NCBI GenBank assembly: GCA_038331135.1
Contig: JBBQOS010000030.1
Location: 1-11,457, forward strand
Length of the DNA: 11,457 bases
Direction: 5' to 3'
Source: UBA9337 sp038331135
GTDB taxonomy: Bacteria > Patescibacteriota > Minisyncoccia > Moranbacterales > UBA9337
Shown here: positions 5,111 through 11,457 of the stretch, piece after piece
Position numbering within the stretch: the stretch's first letter is position 1
Layout: each line of letters starts with the position of its first letter
Translations under genes and position numbers: made by a program
The notes under the pieces: model-generated
What the model saw: only the letters and a program-made list of their open reading frames with translations
Told to the model about the DNA's origin: nothing
Databases searched by the model: none

Positions 5111-7666
5111 ATGAAAACATTCGTTGCGAGAAAAATAAAAAATGAGCAGGGAAAAATATCCTGGTGGAAAGCGTTTCTAATGCTTGTTGTATTTGGAATT
5201 ATTACAAGTATTGTTGTTGTAATAGGTGTTTTTGCTTACTTTGCCAAAGACCTACCAGATCCAAATAAAATAAATAAAAGAGTGGTAGCGGAGTCTACTA
5301 AAATTTATGATAGAACTGGTCAACATGTTTTGTATGAAATTCATGGTGAGGAAAGAAGAACCCTAATTTCCTTTGACGAAATGCCTCAAAGCATCCGTTG
5401 GGCCACTATTGCTTCAGAAGACCAAGATTTCTATTCACACTATGGAATTAAGTTCTCTTCTATCGCCAGAGCGGTTCTTAAAGACATATTGAATAGAAGA
5501 GCTTCCCAAGGTGGCTCTACTATTACTCAACAATTTGTAAAAAATTCTATTTTAACTTCAGAGAAAACATTTACTCGAAAAATTAAAGAAGTTATCTTAT
5601 CTTTGGAAATAGAACAAAAATTTTCCAAAGATGAAATTTTAAGAATGTATCTCAATGAAATTCCTTATGGATCTAACGCTTATGGAATAGAATCGGCCGC
5701 CCAAACTTTTTTTGGTAAAAATGCTAAAGAGTTGTCATATGATGAAGCTGCGCTTATCGCTGTGTTGCCAAGAGCGACAACATTTTTTTCTCCTTTTGGA
5801 TCTCATACTGATAGATTAAAAGTCAATCAAGAGGCTGTTTTGGATAAAATGGCAAATTTGGGTTATATAAATAAAGAAGAGATAGAAAAATATAAGAAAG
5901 AAGATGTACTGGGTAAGGTAGTAATAAAAAGAGAAAACATAAATGCTCCTCATTTTGTAATGTATGTAAAAGAATATTTAGATAATAAGTATGGCGTTAG
6001 AGAAATGGAAGAGGGCGGAATGAAAATTTTTACAACACTGGATTGGGATAAACAGCAAATAGCAGAAAAAGCATTGAAAGAAGGTGTGGAAAGTAACCAA
6101 GATAGATGGAATGCAGCTAACGCCGCATTGGTGGCTATAGATCCCAAGACTGGTCAAATTTTAGCTATGGTAGGTTCAAAGGATTATTTTGGAGAAAGCT
6201 ATCCCAAAGGGTGTATGCCCGGAAAAAATTGTTCTTTTGAGCCCAATGTAAATGTAGCTATCCGCGATAGGCAACCGGGTTCTTCTTTTAAGCCATATGT
6301 GTATCTAACTGCTTTTAGTAGGGGATATTTTCCAGATACAATTGTATATGATGTGGAAACCGATTTTAACAAAGGAAGTGATGATAATTACATTCCTCAA
6401 AATTATGATGGACAATTTCGTGGTCCTTTAAAAATGAAAGAGGCTCTGGGAATGTCACTAAACGTGCCGGCAGTAAAAACATTATATCTGGCTGGAGTTA
6501 AGAATAGCATTGAAATGGCAAAAAATTTAGGCATTAAGGGACTTAACGAGCCGAGTCGTTATGGATTGTCGCTGGTTTTAGGTGGAGGAGAGGTTCAACT
6601 TTTGGATCACACCAATGCTTATGCTACTTTGGCTAATAACGGAGTAAAGCATGATAAAACTGCTATCTTAAGAATAGAAGATAAGAAAGGAGAAATATTG
6701 GAAGAATTTAAAGATAGCGCTGGCGATAAGGTGGTAAAAGAGGAATATATCGCTATGTTAAATTCAATCATCTCCAATAATAAATATCGAGCACCAGTGT
6801 TTGGAGAAAATAGTCCATTAAAATTTGATGATGGATATGTCTCAGCTAAGACCGGAACCACTAACGAATTTCGAGATGGGTGGACAATGGGATATACTTC
6901 TTCAATTGCGGTAGGCGTGTGGGCGGGAAATAACGATAATTCTCCAATGACAGTTGGTGCGGATGGAGTAAATGTGGCGGCTCCAATTTGGAGAAACTTC
7001 TTAGATCAGGTTTCTGGAAATTATAATAGAGAAAAATTTCCAGAGTTTAATAGTGAAGAAGTAATGAAGGATATTAAAAAAGGTGTCTTAACTGGAAAAC
7101 TAGACACCGAAAAGAAGCTGGAAGTATGTGAAATTCCTGGTAAAGATAATAAATGGTGCAAGGCCAACAAATATTGCCCCAGCAAAGAGAAAAAAACTAA
7201 AACTATCACAGAGGCGCATAATATTTTATGGTATGTGGATAAGGATAATCCGCAAGGAGAATATCCCGATAAGCCGGAAAATGATCCTCAATTTGTCAGA
7301 TGGGAAGATGGGGTGAAGAATTGGTATAAAAAGAGCAAGGATAAAAAATACATCTCTGACGAGGATGTAGCGGGAGATTGTGATGAAAATGATTTTGATA
7401 AATACATGCCTAGTGTCAAGATGAGTATTGATAAGAGTGGAAATAAATTAAAAATATCAGCGAATGCAGATGCCCCAATTGGAATTGAAAGCGTTATAAT
7501 TTATGTCGAAGGGAATGAAATTAATTCTAGCGACAGTAGTTCTTCAAGTGCGACTTACGAGGTTCCTAGTGATAAAAATAATTCCAATATCAAAATAGAA
7601 GTTAAATTAAAAGATGATAATGGCAATGAAGCCAGTGCCTCAGACAGCGTTTCTGTAAGTTTTTAA
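5111..7666 (+). CDS. class A penicillin-binding protein, glycosyltransferase plus transpeptidase (PBP1A-like)
   Basis: A bifunctional peptidoglycan synthase of 851 residues. A membrane anchor (about 20-44) precedes the GT51 glycosyltransferase domain, with EDQDFYSHYGI (103-113, catalytic Glu103), GGSTITQQFVKN (134-145), and IEQKFSKDEILRMYLNEI (167-184, second catalytic Glu168). It polymerises lipid II outside the membrane. The transpeptidase domain has all three penicilloyl-serine motifs: SSFK (Ser391, Lys394), SLN (449-451) and KTGTT (580-584). A tail of about 190 residues follows: a Lys/Asp-rich segment with Cys673, 683, 689 and 757, then a serine-rich hinge (806-813) inside a probable Ig-like beta domain (about 768-851). 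Two more cysteines (368, 374) lie in a transpeptidase insertion. The start has no Shine-Dalgarno. It probably forms its own transcription unit, bounded by the promoters upstream and the terminator downstream. Confidence 0.95.
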   Translation: MKTFVARKIKNEQGKISWWKAFLMLVVFGIITSIVVVIGVFAYFAKDLPDPNKINKRVVAESTKIYDRTGQHVLYEIHGEERRTLISFDEMPQSIRWATIASEDQDFYSHYGIKFSSIARAVLKDILNRRASQGGSTITQQFVKNSILTSEKTFTRKIKEVILSLEIEQKFSKDEILRMYLNEIPYGSNAYGIESAAQTFFGKNAKELSYDEAALIAVLPRATTFFSPFGSHTDRLKVNQEAVLDKMANLGYINKEEIEKYKKEDVLGKVVIKRENINAPHFVMYVKEYLDNKYGVREMEEGGMKIFTTLDWDKQQIAEKALKEGVESNQDRWNAANAALVAIDPKTGQILAMVGSKDYFGESYPKGCMPGKNCSFEPNVNVAIRDRQPGSSFKPYVYLTAFSRGYFPDTIVYDVETDFNKGSDDNYIPQNYDGQFRGPLKMKEALGMSLNVPAVKTLYLAGVKNSIEMAKNLGIKGLNEPSRYGLSLVLGGGEVQLLDHTNAYATLANNGVKHDKTAILRIEDKKGEILEEFKDSAGDKVVKEEYIAMLNSIISNNKYRAPVFGENSPLKFDDGYVSAKTGTTNEFRDGWTMGYTSSIAVGVWAGNNDNSPMTVGADGVNVAAPIWRNFLDQVSGNYNREKFPEFNSEEVMKDIKKGVLTGKLDTEKKLEVCEIPGKDNKWCKANKYCPSKEKKTKTITEAHNILWYVDKDNPQGEYPDKPENDPQFVRWEDGVKNWYKKSKDKKYISDEDVAGDCDENDFDKYMPSVKMSIDKSGNKLKISANADAPIGIESVIIYVEGNEINSSDSSSSSATYEVPSDKNNSNIKIEVKLKDDNGNEASASDSVSVSF

Positions 7667-7692
7667 AGATAAAAAAATTTTTCATTATAGAG

Positions 7693-7717
7693 GCGCAAAT
7701 TTTTGCGCTTTTATTTT
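7693..7717 (+). terminator. intrinsic terminator after the penicillin-binding protein gene
   Basis: GCGCAAA (7693-7699) pairs with TTTGCGC (7702-7708), realistically as a 6-bp stem with a 4-base loop, followed by TTTTATTTT. It lies 27 bases after the stop codon and is the only clear rho-independent terminator in the window. Confidence 0.85.
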
Positions 7718-7832
7718 ATCCATAAAATATAATCAGTACTAAGCGAGTATAAAAAAATAATTTTTTGATTTTAATGAGTTGGAGTATAATAAAGATAAAG
7801 AATTGCTTCTTAAATACAAAACATTTATTATT

Positions 7833-7841
7833 TGGTATACT
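7833..7841 (+). promoter_or_regulatory. extended -10 promoter TGGTATACT
   Basis: TG, one base, then TATACT (7836-7841). The -35 position is poor. The start would be near 7848, giving a leader of about 23 bases before the ATG at 7871. TATACT is also the -10 box of the two divergent promoters at 11039-11189. Another TATAAT (7785-7790) upstream lacks a well-spaced -35. Confidence 0.45.
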
Positions 7842-7858
7842 GGGGTTAGGTAAATTTT

Positions 7859-7865
7859 AAAGGAA
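7859..7865 (+). promoter_or_regulatory. Shine-Dalgarno sequence AAAGGAA for the ATG at 7871
   Basis: AAAGGAA ends 5 bases before the ATG. It is the best ribosome binding site in the window, and unusual here because most other starts have none. It supports 7871 as the original start of the interrupted gene. Confidence 0.65.
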
Positions 7866-7870
7866 TTTTT

Positions 7871-8020
7871 ATGAAAAGATTTGAGGATAGTTTTGCGATA
7901 GGAGAGCAAAATTTAAACAAAGACACTAGTAGAGTTGTTGATTTTGCAGGTGAATCGTTTGAAAATAAGAGCGAGGCGCCAGAAAGAGAACAACGAGAAA
8001 AAGTTTTTACAGAACTATAA
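7871..8020 (+). pseudogene. 5' part of the large GNAT-like protein gene, cut by an in-frame TAA
   Basis: A 49-codon frame from an ATG with a good ribosome binding site, ending in FTEL and a TAA at 8018-8020. The same frame then runs open for 45 more codons (8021-8155) before the GTG at 8156 that begins the long frame, with no frameshift. The 45 codons read as ordinary charged protein sequence (NLGFIQKESGETIFDTERF at the start) and contain no ATG, GTG or TTG. So 7871-10249 looks like one gene of about 792 codons broken by a single base change, for instance CAA or AAA to TAA. Alternatives are a sequencing error, readthrough, or a short leader peptide. The peptide itself is charged and has no recognisable domain. 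Confidence 0.6.
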
Positions 8021-8143
8021 AATTTAGGTTTTATTCAAAAAGAAAGCGGAGAAACAATTTTTGACACGGAAAGATTTAAAAAAGAAATCTCTAAAAGTTT
8101 TATTTTAGCCAATAAGGAATTATCATCTTTTTTTATCAAGTAT

Positions 8144-8158
8144 GGAGAAAGAAAGGTG
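8144..8158 (+). promoter_or_regulatory. possible ribosome binding site and GTG restart
   Basis: GGAG (8144-8147) lies 8 bases before the GTG at 8156-8158. With the upstream frame closed by TAA, this is the first usable start for the long frame; the next in-frame ATG is about 100 codons further on. It could allow a shortened protein to be made after the nonsense mutation, but purine-rich stretches are common in this gene, so it may be chance. Confidence 0.35.
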
Positions 8159-10249
8159 GCACCAACTTTATGTAAATTATTGTCAGATTATAAAGTTATC
8201 TCTACAGAAGATTATGCGAAAGGAGTGGTAGAACCAAAGGATCTCCTCTACCTTCCAAAAAATGCTGAAGACGCCCTAGATATTGAAAAAATAAAAGAAA
8301 GTCAGTTTTATCTAACATTAAAAGATATTGTTTCCAATGTTTCTTATGATAAATTAAATTATGGTGATATTACTGATTTGGATTATCGCGAAGTCCTTCT
8401 CCCAGTTCTTATCTATCATCCTCAATATGGAGATGGAGAACGCGATGAAAAAACAGGTAAATTGATGGTGAGAAAAAACAAGACAGAATATCAAAAATTT
8501 TCTTCGGAGTATCTTTATAGAAAGCATGGTGCGCTTAGGGATAACGTATCTGGGACAGGAATTTATAGCGGGCGAAGATTTCTCAGAAAAGTCACACCTC
8601 ATCTGTTAGAAAAAGGGTTGATTAAACTCAATGATTTTCAGATGACGATGGGACGAGGAGAAAAAACTGAAATTAATAGTAAAAAAATAGGACGGCGAGG
8701 AGTGGCGATGTTTGATAATGTTAGACATACTTTGGGTGCCAAATATGAGAATGATATCGCATACAAATTAGACGATAATTTAGGGGCTGTCATCAAAGAA
8801 TCCAATAACACCACTAAACAAAAAAAGGAAATAATAGCTCTTTTTAATATCATTTCTAAAGAAAACGCACAAACATCGACTTCGCAAGGATACAAAATTG
8901 CTCCTATAAAACAAGCCAATCCCGAGGCATTCGACTGGCAAACATTTAGAAATAAAAAAGAAGATGAAACATTAGAACAATACAAGGAGCGAGTTGAGAA
9001 AATGGAATCTTTCGAGTATGTTTTGCAATCAGAAAAATATTTGCGTGACGAGTTGGGTATAAATCTAGAAAAATTTTCGCCTAAAGAACAATTAATGATT
9101 GCTCGCATGTTGAATAGTGTAAGTATCTTAAAAAAAGAAAAAATTAATAGCTTCATAATCAACCATGGAGACAGCGGCTTAAAATCTTTCCTTTCGCTGG
9201 AACACGGTGGACAAGAAATGGGAGAAAAAATATTAAGTATCGGAGAAAAATTAGAAAAATCACAAGCAGATATGGTTTTTGAAAAATATGCCCAATTAGT
9301 AGAGGCATCTTCAGAAGTAGAAACATATATCACTGAACAATTTGGAAATGAAAACAAGAGTCAGGCAAATGAAGTGGCTCAAGATCTCCTCATAAGAGGG
9401 AAGAAACTTTTAGAAATAGTAGCTGATAGCACACAACTTTCCCCAGAATCTTTACAGAGGGTGTTAAATAAAATTGAAGCAGTTAGAAAGGATACGGAAA
9501 CCTTTAAGGCAACTTTTAAAAATATGCGAGAAAACGGAATTGAAATGCCTTTGGAAAAAATGAAAGATATTAGAGTTAACTCTTTTTTTGGTCAAGAGTT
9601 AGCAGCTAGTCCAGGAATAAATGAAAAAATGAAAGAAATTATAGCTAAAAATTATGCTAGTTATCCAAAAGATTTTCAAAATATGCTTCAAACTTCTTTT
9701 GCTAAAAAGATAGGTGATTCAAGTGTTAATTTTGAAATAGCTACCTATAAAGAAAGTGGCTTACAGAAAGGAGAAAAAAGTGAGCGAGAATTGATGACTT
9801 TTTTGACTATGCAACAAATGCCTAATGGTCGTCTCTATTTCGGAAATTTTAATATTAACAATGATATTTTTCAAGGTGCCGAGATTGGACGTGCTTTTTT
9901 TGAAGAAATAATGAAAAAATATGGTCAAGGTGAAACCCCAATAGATGCTCACTGTAACCCAGAGGAAAATATTTCCAAAACATACATCGAAAGTGGTTTT
10001 ACAGCAGCTAACGTTATAGATGTTTCGGGCGTAGCTAGTTTTTCTATCACGATGGATAAGCTAAGGCAATATCCATCCAAAAACTTTTCTACCGATGAGA
10101 TTGTAGCTAAGATTGGAGAAAAATCAGATAATTTAGTGATAAGAAAAAAAGAACCCGGAGATTCTTTTTCTGAATTGAAAAATGGATTTGCTCTGACAAG
10201 ATATTTCGATTATGAAGATTCTGTTATCGTTGTATTCGAAACAATTTGA
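8156..10249 (+). CDS. large uncharacterised protein with GNAT-like C-terminal region
   Basis: The 697 residues read from the GTG at 8156; the intact gene probably began at 7871. I do not recognise a named family, though the style is that of large hypothetical proteins of CPR bacteria. Residues about 1-215 are mixed, with an Arg/Gly-rich part (122-185, including GTGIYSGRRFLRK). Residues 270-470 are mostly helical and charged, including FIINHGDSGLKSFLSLEHGG (333-352). Residues about 558-625 look like an acetyltransferase fold: a strand LYFGNFNI, then QGAEIGRAFFEEIM (573-586) resembling the acetyl-CoA-binding loop and helix, then NPEENISKTYIESGF (601-615) resembling the GNAT N-x-x-A/Y-x-x-x-GF region. 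This is pattern resemblance only. The end overlaps the convergent regulator gene by 40 bases. It ends in TGA, the only TGA stop in the window. Confidence 0.75.
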   Translation: MAPTLCKLLSDYKVISTEDYAKGVVEPKDLLYLPKNAEDALDIEKIKESQFYLTLKDIVSNVSYDKLNYGDITDLDYREVLLPVLIYHPQYGDGERDEKTGKLMVRKNKTEYQKFSSEYLYRKHGALRDNVSGTGIYSGRRFLRKVTPHLLEKGLIKLNDFQMTMGRGEKTEINSKKIGRRGVAMFDNVRHTLGAKYENDIAYKLDDNLGAVIKESNNTTKQKKEIIALFNIISKENAQTSTSQGYKIAPIKQANPEAFDWQTFRNKKEDETLEQYKERVEKMESFEYVLQSEKYLRDELGINLEKFSPKEQLMIARMLNSVSILKKEKINSFIINHGDSGLKSFLSLEHGGQEMGEKILSIGEKLEKSQADMVFEKYAQLVEASSEVETYITEQFGNENKSQANEVAQDLLIRGKKLLEIVADSTQLSPESLQRVLNKIEAVRKDTETFKATFKNMRENGIEMPLEKMKDIRVNSFFGQELAASPGINEKMKEIIAKNYASYPKDFQNMLQTSFAKKIGDSSVNFEIATYKESGLQKGEKSERELMTFLTMQQMPNGRLYFGNFNINNDIFQGAEIGRAFFEEIMKKYGQGETPIDAHCNPEENISKTYIESGFTAANVIDVSGVASFSITMDKLRQYPSKNFSTDEIVAKIGEKSDNLVIRKKEPGDSFSELKNGFALTRYFDYEDSVIVVFETI

Positions 10250-11013
10250 TTGAGTGACTTAGAAACATTCCACAATGACTCAAAGAGATAGCGATGCATA
10301 GCGTAAAGATTGGGGTCAGTAATTATAATAGAAGTAATGGTTTTATCGGTATTAAAAGAAATATAAGTTATTTTTTTATCATAAATCTGCATTATTGAAG
10401 AAAAGGGAATGTCGATTTTGGGAATTAGGCGCACATTATCCCGATCAATTTTGGGATAATCCTTAAGGAATTCACGGGAAAATGGGGTATCGAGGGCAAT
10501 ACCTTTTTTTGTAATAAATTCATTGTTTCTTTTTTTGCGATATTCAGCATTGATTTTACTAATATTCTCTTCAATCGCTTCAAAGTCCGCATAGGAATAG
10601 ATGGCTTCTCTGGCAGTGAGAGAATCACCCAAAATCTTTTTTACTCCGGAAATTCCCTCATAAAATTCAATCCCCGGCTTATTATTGGCCAGATTATACA
10701 TAGAAACCAATGAACCCACCTCATCATCAAGGTGGTTTTGTACGTTTTGGGCTTTGCGGACTTGGCTTTCTGCTAGTCCCTTTAGGGCACTAGGGTGGAG
10801 AGGGGTAAAAATAGACACAGCTCCATCCTCATCTTTTTTTACTAGTAGTTCGAGTTCAATTAATTCTTCCAATGTTTTATAAACGACACCTCTTTGTAAG
10901 GGGGTGTTTTTAGCAATTTGAATAGCCTTTTGCGCACCATGCGCTAAGAGATATTCATAGACGAGAATTTGATTGGCGTTGAGACCAAGTTGTTTTAAGA
11001 TTGTATTTTCCAT
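10210..11013 (-). CDS. TrmB-family transcriptional regulator
   Basis: A 267-residue DNA-binding regulator. Residues 1-70 form a winged helix-turn-helix of TrmB type: LGLNANQILVYEYLLAHG (9-26), then IQIAKNTPLQRGVVYKTLEE (31-50) with the recognition helix, and a wing ending in VSIFTPLHP (66-74). A helix likely to serve dimerisation (75-105) leads to a C-terminal sensor-like part (about 113-250) opening with PGIEFYEGISGVKKILGD (113-130), common in CPR members of this family. The ligand is unknown; archaeal TrmB proteins sense sugars, but that should not be carried over. Its promoter overlaps a perfect palindrome, suggesting autoregulation, and an identical-box promoter fires the opposite way 100 bases upstream. 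The 3' end overlaps the convergent gene. The start ATG is supported by the promoter, which leaves a leader of about 19 bases. Confidence 0.85.
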   Translation of the reverse strand: MENTILKQLGLNANQILVYEYLLAHGAQKAIQIAKNTPLQRGVVYKTLEELIELELLVKKDEDGAVSIFTPLHPSALKGLAESQVRKAQNVQNHLDDEVGSLVSMYNLANNKPGIEFYEGISGVKKILGDSLTAREAIYSYADFEAIEENISKINAEYRKKRNNEFITKKGIALDTPFSREFLKDYPKIDRDNVRLIPKIDIPFSSIMQIYDKKITYISFNTDKTITSIIITDPNLYAMHRYLFESLWNVSKSLNQIVSNTTITESS

Positions 11014-11038
11014 AGGCTCAATAATAGATTATATAACT

Positions 11039-11067
11039 AGTATAGCATTTATTAATATATTTGTCAA
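11039..11067 (-). promoter_or_regulatory. promoter of the TrmB-family gene
   Basis: On the minus strand: TTGACA (complement of 11062-11067), a 17-bp spacer and TATACT (complement of 11039-11044), preceded by TGC to give an extended -10. Perfect -35, five-of-six -10, ideal spacing. It is among the strongest promoter-like sequences in the window. Confidence 0.8.
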
Positions 11068-11082
11068 TTAATTTATGACAAA
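11060..11082. promoter_or_regulatory. palindromic operator candidate TTTGTCA-N9-TGACAAA
   Basis: Perfect 7-base arms at 11060-11066 and 11076-11082 around a 9-base centre. The left arm covers the -35 box of the regulator promoter, so a bound dimer would block RNA polymerase. A single TTGACAA half-site recurs at 11161-11167 in the divergent promoter. That the TrmB-like protein is the ligand is inference from position. Confidence 0.5.
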
Positions 11083-11160
11083 AATATGGCTTAAAATAGA
11101 GATAATTTATCAATAAATAAGGAAAAATTAAAATAAATAGATATTATTGTTATGTAACTA

Positions 11161-11189
11161 TTGACAATTCTATTAACCTATGCTATACT
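11161..11189 (+). promoter_or_regulatory. strong rightward promoter of the hairpin-rich transcript
   Basis: TTGACA (11161-11166), a 17-bp spacer and TATACT (11184-11189) with an upstream TGC (extended -10). Boxes, spacing and the 11-mer ATGCTATACTA are identical to those of the divergent TrmB promoter. The start would be near 11196. No ATG follows on this strand before the window ends. Confidence 0.8.
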
Positions 11190-11195
11190 ACACTG

Positions 11196-11457
11196 TTACG
11201 ATAAGAAACGGCTAAGAGAGGAAAAGCACATTACAATCAAGTTCAAAAATTTCTCTAAACTAAGTCTAAAAAGTTAGAGTGATAAAAGTCCTAACCAAGG
11301 AGAGAGGGTTAAGACTAAATCCAACTTAAAAAGACTAAAAAAAGAGAAACACTAATAACTATTAGTGAGTGATAATTCTTCTAAAGAAATTTAGAAGAAC
11401 TTCAGTCCCTAATATTAGAGACTAAAGTACCTTTAAATTAAGACTTTATAAAACAGA
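11196..11457 (+). ncRNA. candidate structured non-coding RNA or long 5' leader, cut by window end
   Basis: About 260 bases downstream of a strong promoter without any ATG, but with a chain of hairpins. H1: CTCTAA-A-CT (11253-11261) with AGTTAGAG (11272-11279), one bulged A. H2: AGTC, C opposite A, TAACC (11287-11296) with GGTTA-A-GACT (11307-11316), loop AAGGAGAGAG. H3: CACTAAT (11350-11356) with ATTAGTG (11361-11367), loop AACT. H4: a perfect 10-bp stem TTCTTCTAAA (11376-11385) with TTTAGAAGAA (11390-11399), loop GAAA. H5: CTT-C-AGTC-C-CTA (11400-11411) with TAG-A-GACT-A-AAG (11416-11427), two C opposite A positions. H6: AAAGT (11424-11428) with ACTTT (11443-11447), continuing CTT/AAG, and sharing bases with H5. 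The two GTG-started frames seen have at most about 20 codons and no ribosome binding site. The 3' end is not in the window, so a leader of a gene further right cannot be excluded. I recognise no known RNA family. Confidence 0.45.

Noticed and set aside
7128..7316. Plus-strand 62-codon frame inside the penicillin-binding protein tail
   Set aside because: It is out of frame with a continuous recognised gene, with no promoter or ribosome binding site of its own.
8018..8020. TAA reassigned as a sense codon
   Set aside because: TAA ends nearly every other gene in the window, so reassignment would fuse or extend them.
8638..9357. 239-codon open frame on the minus strand inside the large GNAT-like gene
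   Set aside because: Its Ser/Phe/Leu-rich product is what the complement of a Lys/Glu-rich gene gives; there is no ribosome binding site or recognisable motif, and the plus-strand frame is clearly the coding one.
10247..10249. TGA read as glycine, as in Gracilibacteria and SR1 (code 25)
   Set aside because: No gene contains an internal TGA; reading through this one would only add about 17 codons.
10685..10882. Plus-strand 65-codon frame opposite the TrmB-like gene
   Set aside because: It is the complement of a well-supported winged-helix regulator; no supporting signals.
11279..11427. Short GTG-started frames of up to about 20 codons within the hairpin-rich region
   Set aside because: No ribosome binding site at proper distance, and the frames cross several stems; the AAGGAG in the H2 loop has no start codon behind it.
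11196..11457. tmRNA, RNase P RNA, 6S RNA or a CRISPR array
   Set aside because: No tRNA-like end, no RNase P conserved core, no single long rod-like hairpin and no regularly spaced direct repeats of CRISPR length.

Overview
The window reads as chromosomal DNA of a very AT-rich bacterium, most likely a Patescibacteria/CPR (Parcubacteria-type) genome. This is inferred from four things: A/T-rich genes mostly without Shine-Dalgarno sequences, two degenerate intergenic palindromes of kinds common in such genomes, a large uncharacterised protein of CPR type, and a TrmB-like regulator. The standard code fits: genes end in TAA or, once, TGA, and no recoding is needed apart from one puzzling in-frame TAA.

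Layout. Positions 1-103 hold a decayed palindromic repeat. ruvC (104-634) stands alone, without ruvA or ruvB. A 410-base non-coding stretch (635-1044) carries a near-consensus sigma70 promoter, an extended -10 element, an AT-rich inverted repeat and a GC-rich palindromic repeat. It leads into a tight four-gene unit at 1045-4918: a seven-helix membrane protein of the 7TM_transglut type, an alpha-L-glutamate-ligase-like ATP-grasp fused to an aspartic (retropepsin/RimB-like) protease, and two tandem RimK-like ATP-grasp ligases. A bifunctional class A penicillin-binding protein with a cysteine-containing, Ig-like C-terminal extension (5111-7666) follows from its own promoters and ends at a clear intrinsic terminator.

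The next unit (7871-10249) encodes one large protein with a GNAT-like C-terminus. Its reading frame is cut by a single in-frame TAA at codon 50, with a possible GTG restart at 8156. Its end overlaps the convergent gene for a TrmB-type regulator (10210-11013, minus strand).

The last 450 bases hold two divergent promoters with identical -35 and -10 boxes and identical 17-bp spacing. One drives the regulator and overlaps a perfect TTTGTCA/TGACAAA palindrome. The other points right into at least 260 bases with no ATG that fold into a chain of hairpins, and this stretch runs off the window end.

The two strongest biological stories are these. First, the ligase/protease/membrane operon looks like a compact form of the known ATP-grasp amidoligase, retropepsin and transglutaminase-7TM association: a system that probably adds amino acids to a peptide or protein, trims them again, and is tied to the membrane. 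Second, the hairpin-rich transcript at the right end is a candidate for an undescribed structured RNA or a long regulatory leader, facing the TrmB gene and possibly controlled by it.
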